This document shows, piece by piece, positions 1 through 5,697 of a DNA stretch of 8,515 bases. Below the pieces are notes generated by a model, which was not told where the DNA came from, made no database searches, and was given only the letters and a program-made list of their open reading frames with translations. The position numbers were made by a program, and so were the translations under genes. Each line of letters opens with the position of its first letter. Within the stretch, counting starts at the first letter, position 1. The stretch is taken from positions 1 through 8,515 of the forward strand of contig VERK01000088.1 in assembly GCA_018882725.1 (NCBI GenBank), given 5' to 3'. This DNA comes from Actinomycetota bacterium. GTDB lineage: Bacteria > Actinomycetota > Acidimicrobiia > Acidimicrobiales > Ilumatobacteraceae.

Positions 1-299
1 AACAAGAAGAAGCCACTGTCGCCCTCGACGAGACCCAGAACCTGATTGGCGGTGGGCCCGAACCCGAGGTCGGGACCGGCGGCCCGGACATGGGCGGCGG
101 GCAGGTGTGCGTGAACCACCGTCGCGACCTCGTCGACCGCCGAACCCGGAACGTCGGCGACCAGGACCAGAACCTGCAGGTTGGGGTAGTCCTGGGCGGC
201 CAACGAGGCGGCCACCTCGGCCACGTGCGGCTGCGGGGGGTGGACCACGATCGTGGCGACGACACCGGGGGCGCCAGAGGGGTTGGACCGCGACTCCAC
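1..299 (-). CDS. Glycosyltransferase family 2, N-terminal fragment (cut by left edge)
   Basis: About 99 codons are visible, from a GTG at 299 down to the window edge. The frame is closed upstream by an in-frame TAG at 314-312, so this GTG is the first usable start. After about 12 polar residues the protein shows VVATIVVHPP, then EVAASLAAQDYPNLQVLVLV and AD, then DLGFGPTANQVL. This matches the opening of a GT-A fold family 2 glycosyltransferase: a first beta strand, a helix ending in the typical S-L-x-x-Q-x-Y-P-N motif, and a second strand. Enzymes of this family transfer a sugar from an activated nucleotide donor to a growing glycan, usually at the inner face of the membrane. The DxD metal site and the rest of the catalytic domain lie outside the window, so donor, acceptor and full length cannot be judged. 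It is divergent from the flippase gene at 428, which suggests a shared surface-glycan locus. No Shine-Dalgarno is visible. The family call is fairly secure, the specificity is unknown. Confidence 0.8.
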   Translation of the reverse strand, partial: MESRSNPSGAPGVVATIVVHPPQPHVAEVAASLAAQDYPNLQVLVLVADVPGSAVDEVATVVHAHLPAAHVRAAGPDLGFGPTANQVLGLVEGDSGFFL

Positions 300-308
300 G
301 ATGGGCGA

Positions 309-314
309 AGGCTA
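309..314 (-). promoter_or_regulatory. Possible -10 element for the GT2 gene
   Basis: On the minus strand TAGCCT (fits TAnnnT) lies 9 bases before the GTG start at 299. No convincing -35 hexamer is visible. This would give a leaderless or near-leaderless transcript. It rests only on motif and spacing. Confidence 0.3.
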
Positions 315-391
315 CTCGTTGCCATCGGTTCGACCGGGGCGCCCGATCGCCACTGCAGGGCGACAAAGACCCGCCACGCTGGGGTGATCGC

Positions 392-419
392 TCGACGCAT
401 CGACAGCGATGGGTAGCGT
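392..419 (+). promoter_or_regulatory. Possible promoter of the flippase gene
   Basis: TCGACG at 392-397 (4 of 6 matches to TTGACA) and TAGCGT at 414-419 (fits TAnnnT) are separated by 16 bases. The -10 hexamer ends 8 bases before the TTG start at 428, so transcription would begin at or next to the start codon. That agrees with the lack of any Shine-Dalgarno sequence. The divergent gap 300-427 holds nothing else I can recognise. Confidence 0.4.
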
Positions 420-427
420 GATCAGCC

Positions 428-1744
428 TTGGCGACGACTGAACGAGACCCCCGCGCGCCCCTTCCGGAGGGCACCTTCGCCGTCGGCATCGGTCTGCTCA
501 TCGCCGGACTGTCGAGTTACGCCTTTTTCAAGGTGGGCCAGGAGGCGCTCGGCAAGGACGACTTCAAGCCGATCGTCGCGCTCTGGTTCGCCACCTTCGT
601 CCTGGCCCCGGGCTTCTTCCTGCCGCTCGAACAGGAAATGGGTCGCGCACTCGCCCACCGTCGAGCCCTCGGTCGCGGCGGTCGGCCGATCGTCATGCGC
701 GTCGTGCCGTTGGGATTGGCGATGGCGGCGGTCGTCATCGCCGTGATCGCCGGACTGAGTTCGATCGCGACCCGCGAGTTCTTCGAGGGCTACGGGCTCG
801 TGACCGCCGCACTCATCATCGCGTTCATGTCGTATGCGCCCACCCACCTCGCTCGCGGCATCTGCTCGGGCGAAGGTCGCTTCGCCGCGTACGGCATCGT
901 GATGGGAGCCGATGGTTTCGTCCGCGTGGTCGGCTGCGTGATCTTGTGGCAACTCGATGTCACCAACGTGGGCGCTTACGCCCTCCTCGTGGCGTTGTCA
1001 CCCTTGTCGGGTGTTCTGATCGTGTGGGCGCGCCGCCAACTCGTGACCAACCCCGGCCCGGAGGCCCCGTGGAGCGAAGTCACACCCAATCTCGGCTGGC
1101 TTCTCCTCGGCTCGGTGATGGGTGCCGGATTGGTGAACGCCGGTCCGATCGCCATCGATGTGCTGGCCGCCAACGACGAGGCCGAGAAGGTCACCCGTTT
1201 CGGAAACGGTGTGCTGCTCGCACGCGTGCCACTCTTCTTGTTCCAAGCCGTGCAAGCCGCGCTGTTGCCCCGTTTGGCTCGACTCGCGGCCCAGAACGAT
1301 CTCGAAGAGTTTCGTGCTGGATTCCGTCGCTTGATGCTCGTCGTCGTGAGTGTTGGACTGTTCGGCACCGTGGCCTCGTTCGCGTTCGGTCCGGCGGTCC
1401 TCGACGTGGTGTACGACGGCGGTCTCGACCGAAGCACACTCACGCTGCTCGCCCTCGGCAGCGCGGTGTACATGGTCGCGTTGGCCACGGCCCAAGCCGT
1501 GATCGCCCTCCATGGCCACGCCCGCGTGGGAATCGGCTGGCTCTCGTCGATGATCGTCTTCTTGTTGTGCGCGTGGTTGTCGTCGGACGATCTGTACCTG
1601 CGCGTCGAAATCGGTCTCGTCGCGAGTTCGGTCGCGGCCCTGCTCTACTTCGCCTGGTCGTTGCGCGACCTGCTGAAGGACGGCGCCCAGCCCGATCGCG
1701 ACTCGGCGTTCGAGGCGTTCATCGGCAACCCGATCGAAGGCTGA
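428..1744 (+). CDS. Polysaccharide flippase-like membrane protein, MOP superfamily (Wzx/MurJ/MATE type)
   Basis: A 438-residue integral membrane protein with about twelve hydrophobic segments, near residues 14-36, 48-68, 90-115, 122-140, 150-175, 181-201, 222-245, 261-280, 302-325, 336-360, 365-385 and 392-412. This length and TM count fit the MOP exporter superfamily, whose Wzx-type members flip lipid-linked oligosaccharides across the cytoplasmic membrane. The segment QAVQAALLPRLARLAAQNDLEEF (270s-290s) resembles the amphipathic stretch after TM8 in such flippases. The TTG at 428 is chosen because a TGA at 419-421 closes the frame and the next Met is near residue 71, which would remove TM1 and most of TM2. 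The start codon is therefore unusual but almost forced. The gene is divergent from a glycosyltransferase and convergent with gmd, which supports a role in export of a surface glycan. The exact substrate (O-antigen-like, teichoic, other) cannot be read from the sequence. A peptidoglycan lipid II flippase is less likely given the neighbours. Confidence 0.75.
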   Translation: MATTERDPRAPLPEGTFAVGIGLLIAGLSSYAFFKVGQEALGKDDFKPIVALWFATFVLAPGFFLPLEQEMGRALAHRRALGRGGRPIVMRVVPLGLAMAAVVIAVIAGLSSIATREFFEGYGLVTAALIIAFMSYAPTHLARGICSGEGRFAAYGIVMGADGFVRVVGCVILWQLDVTNVGAYALLVALSPLSGVLIVWARRQLVTNPGPEAPWSEVTPNLGWLLLGSVMGAGLVNAGPIAIDVLAANDEAEKVTRFGNGVLLARVPLFLFQAVQAALLPRLARLAAQNDLEEFRAGFRRLMLVVVSVGLFGTVASFAFGPAVLDVVYDGGLDRSTLTLLALGSAVYMVALATAQAVIALHGHARVGIGWLSSMIVFLLCAWLSSDDLYLRVEIGLVASSVAALLYFAWSLRDLLKDGAQPDRDSAFEAFIGNPIEG

Positions 1745-1782
1745 CATTCTTCGCGGCGGCTACGTCGCTCGATTCGCTCGAC

Positions 1783-2781
1783 TCAGGACGGAACGGGCAG
1801 ACCCGCTCGGGCGGCTTCACGCTTGAGGTCGTGCGCCACCATCATTTTCACGAGATCGGGGAACGACACCTCGGGCTTCCAACCCAACTTCTCGCGGGCC
1901 TTGGTGGCGTCACCGATGAGCAGGTCGACCTCGGCCGGGCGGAAGAACTTGGGATCCTGTCGCACGTACTTCTTCCAGTCGGAGATTCCGACTTCGGCGA
2001 AAGCACGCTCGACGAGTTCTTCGATGGTGTGCGTCTCACCCGTGGCGATCACGTAATCGTCGGGCTCGTCCTGCTGAAGCATGAGCCACATCGCCTTCAC
2101 GTAGTCGCCGGCGTAACCCCAATCGCGCTTGGCGTCGAGGTTGCCCATGACCACGTCGTCCTGAAGGCCGAGCTTGATACGCGCGGCCGCGTTGGTGACT
2201 TTGCGCGTGACGAACTCGACGCCACGACGCGGACCCTCGTGGTTGAAGAGAATGCCCGAGCAGGCGTAGAGGCCGTAACTCTCGCGGTAGTTGACGGTGA
2301 TGTGGTGTCCGAACACCTTGGCGCATCCGTAGGGCGAACGCGGATGGAACGGTGTCAGCTCGGACTGCGGAATCTCGCGCACCTTGCCGAACATCTCGGA
2401 TGACGAGGCCTGGTAGAAGCGAATGGTGTTGTTCTGAGCACCGCCGACCATGCGGACGGCTTCGAGCATGCGCAGAACGCCGGTACCAGTGAGATTGGAC
2501 GTGAGTTCGGCCTGGTTCCACGACAGCGCCACGAACGAGATGGCGGCCAGGTTGTACACCTCGTGTGGCTGAGCGACTTCGAGGGCCTTCACGAGCGAGG
2601 GCAGATCGGCTAGGTCGCCGGGCACGATCTCGACGAAGGGAAACTCGTCGCGCATCATCTCGAGCTTGGGATTGTTCTGCCCCTTGACGACGCCGAAGAC
2701 TTGGTAGCCCTTCTCGTGCAGGAGCTGAGCCAAGTGTTGACCGTCCTGGCCAGTGACTCCGGTGATGAGGGCGCGACGCAT
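1783..2781 (-). CDS. gmd: GDP-mannose 4,6-dehydratase
   Basis: A 332-residue extended SDR that converts GDP-D-mannose to GDP-4-keto-6-deoxy-D-mannose with bound NADP(H), the entry step to GDP-fucose, GDP-rhamnose and related 6-deoxy sugars in the cytoplasm. The protein opens with MRRALITGVTGQDG, and the GVTGQDG dinucleotide-binding loop (residues 8-14) is the Gmd form of GxxGxxG. The catalytic set is present: Ser127 and Glu129 in QASSSEMFG, then Tyr151 and Lys155 in SPYGCAK. The family stretches NHEGPRRGVEFVTRKVT (180-196) and RDWGYAGDYV (219-228) are intact. A longer reading frame runs upstream to 2865, but the ATG at 2781 is preferred because the added residues are not Gmd-like and AAGGAG lies 4 bases before it. 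Length is near the lower end for the family (about 320-375). It is convergent with the flippase, with 38 bases between the stops, and divergent from a GT4 gene. No 4-keto reductase (fucose synthase or Rmd) is seen in the window. Confidence 0.95.
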   Translation of the reverse strand: MRRALITGVTGQDGQHLAQLLHEKGYQVFGVVKGQNNPKLEMMRDEFPFVEIVPGDLADLPSLVKALEVAQPHEVYNLAAISFVALSWNQAELTSNLTGTGVLRMLEAVRMVGGAQNNTIRFYQASSSEMFGKVREIPQSELTPFHPRSPYGCAKVFGHHITVNYRESYGLYACSGILFNHEGPRRGVEFVTRKVTNAAARIKLGLQDDVVMGNLDAKRDWGYAGDYVKAMWLMLQQDEPDDYVIATGETHTIEELVERAFAEVGISDWKKYVRQDPKFFRPAEVDLLIGDATKAREKLGWKPEVSFPDLVKMMVAHDLKREAARAGLPVPS

Positions 2782-2785
2782 GGGA

Positions 2786-2791
2786 CTCCTT
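2786..2791 (-). promoter_or_regulatory. Strong ribosome binding site deciding the gmd start
   Basis: AAGGAG on the minus strand sits 4 bases before the ATG at 2781. It is the only clear Shine-Dalgarno sequence among the genes whose starts are visible here, and it supports the short gmd start over the upstream in-frame ATG at 2865. Confidence 0.75.
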
Positions 2792-2819
2792 GGGCGCCCA
2801 CGACAGTGAGCGTGCGAAC

Positions 2820-2825
2820 AGTCTA
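2820..2825 (-). promoter_or_regulatory. Possible -10 element for gmd
   Basis: TAGACT on the minus strand (fits TAnnnT). It would place the transcription start near 2813 and give a leader of about 30 bases, long enough to carry the AAGGAG site. No good -35 is visible. The site lies about 40 bases from the opposing GT4 -10 motif, so the two divergent promoters would overlap. Confidence 0.4.
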
Positions 2826-2864
2826 CGGAGACCGCCGCACGGACCTTGATCCTCGTCGCGCCCA

Positions 2865-2870
2865 TACACT
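2865..2870 (+). promoter_or_regulatory. Possible -10 element for the GT4 gene (leaderless)
   Basis: TACACT (fits TAnnnT) ends 6 bases before the GTG start at 2877, and no Shine-Dalgarno sequence is present. This is the spacing expected for a leaderless transcript starting at the G of GTG. A TTGATC at 2846-2851 is too close (13 bases) to be a standard -35. Confidence 0.5.
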
Positions 2871-2876
2871 CGATTC

Positions 2877-3971
2877 GTGCTGACCGTTGCCTGCGACACC
2901 GGGCCCCTGCACGGACCGGCCACCGGGATCGCCCGCGCTACCGCCGGACTACTCGACGCATTGGCGCACCACGACGTCGCCGTCGTGCCCTACGTGGTGA
3001 GTTATCGAGCCCAGCTCGAACCCGGAACCCGTCGACTCGCACTACCCGCGTCGTTGGCGTTGCGCGCGTGGGCGACGTTCGATCGACCCCGCGCCGACCG
3101 CTTCGTGCGAGACGCCGACCTCGTTCACGGAACCAACTACGTGGTTCCACCGTCTTCGTTGCCTCGCGTCGTGAGCGTCTACGACTGCTGGGCGCTCGAT
3201 CGCCCCGACCTCGTCCACGCCGACGTTCGATTGGCCATGCGCGTTCTTCGTCGCAACATCGCCACCGGTGCGGTGGTTCACGCCTCTTCGCACGCCACCG
3301 CCGAACGTCTGCGCGCGCACTTCCCGCAGGCCGACATCGAGGTGATCCATCTCGGATCGACACCGCTCCCCTCGCCCCCCGCGGCCCCTGGTTTGCGACT
3401 CGGCGAACTCGTCGGCTCGCGCCCGTTCGTCTTGGCGATGGGAACCATCGAAGTGCGCAAGAACCTGCCGCACCTCGTACGAGCATTCGCCTCGGCGAAC
3501 ATCGTTGAAACCCTTCTCGTGATCGCCGGCGGAGACGGCAACGACCGCCCCGCGCTCGACTCGGCTCTGGCTGAACTCGACCCCGCGCTTCGCTCGCGTG
3601 TCGTGGTCACCGGACGCGTCGATGATGGAGATGCATCGTGGCTCGTTCACAACGCGCGAGTTCTCGCTTACCCGTCGCTCGACGAAGGCTTCGGCTTCCC
3701 GATCCTCGAGGCGTTCGCCGCCGGGGTCCCGGTGGTGGCGAGTACCGCTGGTTCGATCCCCGAAGTGGCCGGTGACGCCGCGCTGTTGGTGGACACCCAC
3801 GACACCGACCAACTTGCGGCCACGATCACGCGAGCCGTCACCGACGACACCGATCGCACCCGACTGATTTCGGCCGGTCGACTTCGGGTCGGTTCGTTCA
3901 CATGGGCGAACACGGCGACTCACATGCTCACGCTCTACCGCCGAGTCGTCGCCGATGCGGTTCGACCGTGA
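2877..3971 (+). CDS. Glycosyltransferase family 4 (GT-B fold)
   Basis: A 364-residue retaining glycosyltransferase of the GT4/group 1 type, which moves a sugar from a nucleotide donor to a glycan or lipid-linked acceptor at the cytoplasmic face. The N-terminal acceptor domain opens with MLTVACDTGPLHGPATGIAR, where the glycine-rich loop is typical, and contains LVHGTNYVVPP (82-92) and the interdomain stretch VSVYDCW (99-105). The C-terminal donor domain starts near 184 with LAMGTIEVRKNLPHLV (the RKN loop includes Lys195). It carries the E-x7-E nucleotide-sugar motif, Glu270 to Glu278 in DEGFGFPILEAF, followed by GVPVVAS. The closest general resemblance is to the mannosyltransferase-like GT4 group, consistent with GDP-mannose genes nearby, but donor identity is inference. 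The GTG at 2877 is the only start that gives a normal N-terminus, and it has a -10-like motif instead of an RBS. The stop lies 10 bases before the chosen cofD start, so cotranscription with cofDE is possible although the pathways differ. Confidence 0.85.
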   Translation: MLTVACDTGPLHGPATGIARATAGLLDALAHHDVAVVPYVVSYRAQLEPGTRRLALPASLALRAWATFDRPRADRFVRDADLVHGTNYVVPPSSLPRVVSVYDCWALDRPDLVHADVRLAMRVLRRNIATGAVVHASSHATAERLRAHFPQADIEVIHLGSTPLPSPPAAPGLRLGELVGSRPFVLAMGTIEVRKNLPHLVRAFASANIVETLLVIAGGDGNDRPALDSALAELDPALRSRVVVTGRVDDGDASWLVHNARVLAYPSLDEGFGFPILEAFAAGVPVVASTAGSIPEVAGDAALLVDTHDTDQLAATITRAVTDDTDRTRLISAGRLRVGSFTWANTATHMLTLYRRVVADAVRP

Positions 3972-3975
3972 GAAT
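3970..3975 (+). promoter_or_regulatory. Possible weak -10 element before cofD
   Basis: GAGAAT overlaps the GT4 stop codon and ends 6 bases before the GTG at 3982, the same spacing as the TACACT site before the GT4 gene. It matches TAnnnT only at the A and final T, so support is modest. If real, cofDE has its own leaderless transcript in addition to readthrough from the GT4 gene. Confidence 0.3.
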
Positions 3976-3981
3976 GGCATC

Positions 3982-4950
3982 GTGACGTCGAAGTACACGG
4001 TGATCGCCGGCGGGGTGGGCGCGGCTCGGTTCCTGCGCGGCCTGGCGGCTGCGGTCGATCCCCGCTCCATCACCGCGGTCGTCAACACCGGCGACGACGG
4101 CTGGATCAACGGTCTGTGGGTGTCGCCCGATCTCGACACCGTCACCTACACCGTGTCGGGCGCGATCGACACCGATCGTGGCTGGGGACTCGGTGACGAG
4201 TCGTGGCGCGTGATGGAGTCGATCGGTCGCTACGCGAGCGTTCGACCTGACGATTCGGGCGCCGCCAACACCTGGTTCAACCTCGGTGATCGCGACCTGG
4301 CCACTCACTTGTACCGCACGGCCCGTCTCCGTGACGGTGCGACGCTCAGTGCGATCACCGACGAGATTCGTCGCGCGTGGGAACTCTCGCTACGAATCCT
4401 CCCGATGTGCAACCAGCCCGTGGCCACGCTCGTCGACATCGTCGACAGTGACGGATCGGAGCGCCGGGTCTCGTTCCAGGAGTACTTCGTGCAACGCCGC
4501 CACGGCGTACCGGTTCGTGCGGTGCACTTCGACGGCGCGACTGATGCAGTACCGACGTTCTTGCCCGAGGTCGCATCGGCCGATGCGGTGGTCATCGCTC
4601 CGTCGAATCCGATCGTGTCGATCGGGCCGATTCGCGCTCTCGCGGGCGTTGACGCGGCTCTGAGTGCTCGGCGCGACTCGGTCGTTGCTATCTCGCCCAT
4701 CATCGCCGGCGCAGCCCTCAAGGGGCCGGCCGACCGCATGCTGATCGAACTCGGACACGAAGCGTCGGTGGTGGGAGTGGCTCGTCTCTACGCGCCCATT
4801 TGCTCCACATTGGTGATCGATCAACGCGACGTCGATGCGGTTGCCCGCGTGGAGGCGGAGGGCGTGCGCTGTGTGGTGGCCGACACGATCATGTCGTCAC
4901 TCGACGTGGCGCGGGCTCTCGCACTGACGACCATCGGTGCGGTGGCATGA
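3982..4950 (+). CDS. cofD: CofD/FbiA, 2-phospho-L-lactate (or phosphoenolpyruvate) transferase of coenzyme F420 synthesis
   Basis: A 322-residue cytoplasmic enzyme that transfers the phospho-acyl moiety of an activated guanosine diphosphate compound (LPPG, or EPPG in mycobacteria) to the deazaflavin Fo, giving F420-0 or its dehydro form. Family motifs appear in order: AGGVGAARFLRGL (9-21) at the N-terminal nucleotide fold, NTGDDGWINGLWVSPDLDTV (35-54), WFNLGDRDLATHLYR (98-112), IAPSNPIVSIGPI (205-217), and SPIIAGAALKGPA (238-250). Length agrees with CofD/FbiA (about 310-330). The frame continues up to an ATG at 3955, overlapping the GT4 stop. The GTG at 3982 is preferred because it puts the glycine-rich loop at residue 10, as is usual, and avoids the overlap. 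The stop overlaps the next start as ATGA, showing translational coupling to cofE. Which activated substrate it uses cannot be told from the sequence. Confidence 0.95.
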   Translation: MTSKYTVIAGGVGAARFLRGLAAAVDPRSITAVVNTGDDGWINGLWVSPDLDTVTYTVSGAIDTDRGWGLGDESWRVMESIGRYASVRPDDSGAANTWFNLGDRDLATHLYRTARLRDGATLSAITDEIRRAWELSLRILPMCNQPVATLVDIVDSDGSERRVSFQEYFVQRRHGVPVRAVHFDGATDAVPTFLPEVASADAVVIAPSNPIVSIGPIRALAGVDAALSARRDSVVAISPIIAGAALKGPADRMLIELGHEASVVGVARLYAPICSTLVIDQRDVDAVARVEAEGVRCVVADTIMSSLDVARALALTTIGAVA

Positions 4951-5687
4951 TGGACCCGATGAGCAATCCGGCCCAACTCCGACTCACCGCCTGGGGCGTC
5001 ACTGGTATCGGCGAGATCAAGCCGGGCGATCAACTCGGTGACGTCATCGTCGATGCCTGTCGCGCCGAACCGAACGGTCCGCTCGCCGACGGTGACGTTC
5101 TGGTGGTCACCCAGAAAATCGTCTCGAAGGCTGAGGGTCGCATGGTGGAGATCGATCCCACCGATCCCCTCTCACACAAAGTTCTCGTCGAGCAGGAAGG
5201 CGTCCGGGTCGTGCGACGCCGCGGCGACCTGATCATCACCGAGACCACGCACGGATTCATCTGCGCCAACAGCGGTATCGACCTGTCGAACGTCGAACGC
5301 GGATGGGCCGCGTTGCTGCCTGTCGACAGCGACCGTTCGGCGCGACGCATCCGCGACATCGTGCGCGCCAAGTTGGGAGTGCACGTTGGTGTGATCGTGT
5401 CCGACACGTTCGGCCGCCCCTGGCGCAAAGGCCTCACCGACGTGGCCATCGGAGTCGCCGGTATCGCCGCGGTGGTCGACCTGCGCGGCACGCCCGACGC
5501 TCTCGGACGCGTGATGCAGGTGACCGAGGTATGCGTGGCCGACGAGATCGCATCGGCAGGCGAACTGGTGATGGGCAAGTCGAACGGAGTGCCGGTGGCC
5601 GTGGTGCGCGGGTGCGACCCCGAGTGGTTCCGCGAGTCGTCGATCTCCGAGATCGTGCGTCCGGCCAACGAAGACCTGTTCCGCTGA
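4947..5687 (+). CDS. cofE: CofE, coenzyme F420-0:L-glutamate ligase (stand-alone)
   Basis: A 246-residue enzyme that adds L-glutamate to F420-0 using GTP and then extends the gamma-linked tail. The CofE signature is present: TQKIVSKAEGR (55-65), HGFICANSGID (102-112), LLPVDSDRSARRIR (123-136), SDTFGRPWRKG (152-162) and AGELVMGKSNGVPVAVVRG (204-222). The length matches a single CofE domain (about 245-250). Mycobacterial FbiB is about 448 residues because it carries a C-terminal FMN-binding nitroreductase-like domain, which is absent here: the gene ends cleanly at NEDLFR and TGA, with a convergent gene 7 bases beyond. Start choices are ATG 4947 (overlapping the cofD stop as ATGA), ATG 4950 and ATG 4959. 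The first is taken for the coupling. There is no clear Shine-Dalgarno sequence, so translation probably depends on ribosomes arriving from cofD. Confidence 0.95.
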   Translation: MMDPMSNPAQLRLTAWGVTGIGEIKPGDQLGDVIVDACRAEPNGPLADGDVLVVTQKIVSKAEGRMVEIDPTDPLSHKVLVEQEGVRVVRRRGDLIITETTHGFICANSGIDLSNVERGWAALLPVDSDRSARRIRDIVRAKLGVHVGVIVSDTFGRPWRKGLTDVAIGVAGIAAVVDLRGTPDALGRVMQVTEVCVADEIASAGELVMGKSNGVPVAVVRGCDPEWFRESSISEIVRPANEDLFR

Positions 5688-5697
5688 CCCGAGGTCA
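5685..5697. repeat. Small palindrome joining the stops of two convergent genes
   Basis: TGACC-CGA-GGTCA is a perfect 5-bp inverted repeat with a 3-base centre. The TGA of cofE is the outer end of the left arm and the TGA of the SDR gene (TCA on this strand) is the outer end of the right arm. It has no U-tract and is too short to call an intrinsic terminator. Confidence 0.4.

Noticed and set aside
998..1747. Antisense 249-codon frame inside the flippase gene
   Set aside because: Composition is Arg/Glu/His/Gln-rich with no domain or start signal; it is explained by codon bias of the gene on the other strand.
1745..1782. Possible terminator between the convergent flippase and gmd genes
   Set aside because: GTCG...CGAC with an inner CGA/TCG has two mismatches and no U-tract. 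The repeated CGCTCGA unit is only 7 bases and is not convincing.
946..2403. Long plus-strand open frame of 485 codons running across the flippase 3' end and antisense to gmd
   Set aside because: It is Arg/His-rich shadow coding typical of high-GC DNA, has no recognisable domain, and lies over two well-supported genes.
2782..2865. N-terminal extension of gmd to the ATG at 2865
   Set aside because: The extra 28 residues are not Gmd-like, and the AAGGAG before ATG 2781 together with MRRALITGVTGQDG marks the true start.
3129..3148. Inverted repeat GGAACCA-6-TGGTTCC inside the GT4 gene
   Set aside because: A 7-bp stem with short loop is expected several times by chance in a window this size, and it lies within well-conserved coding sequence.
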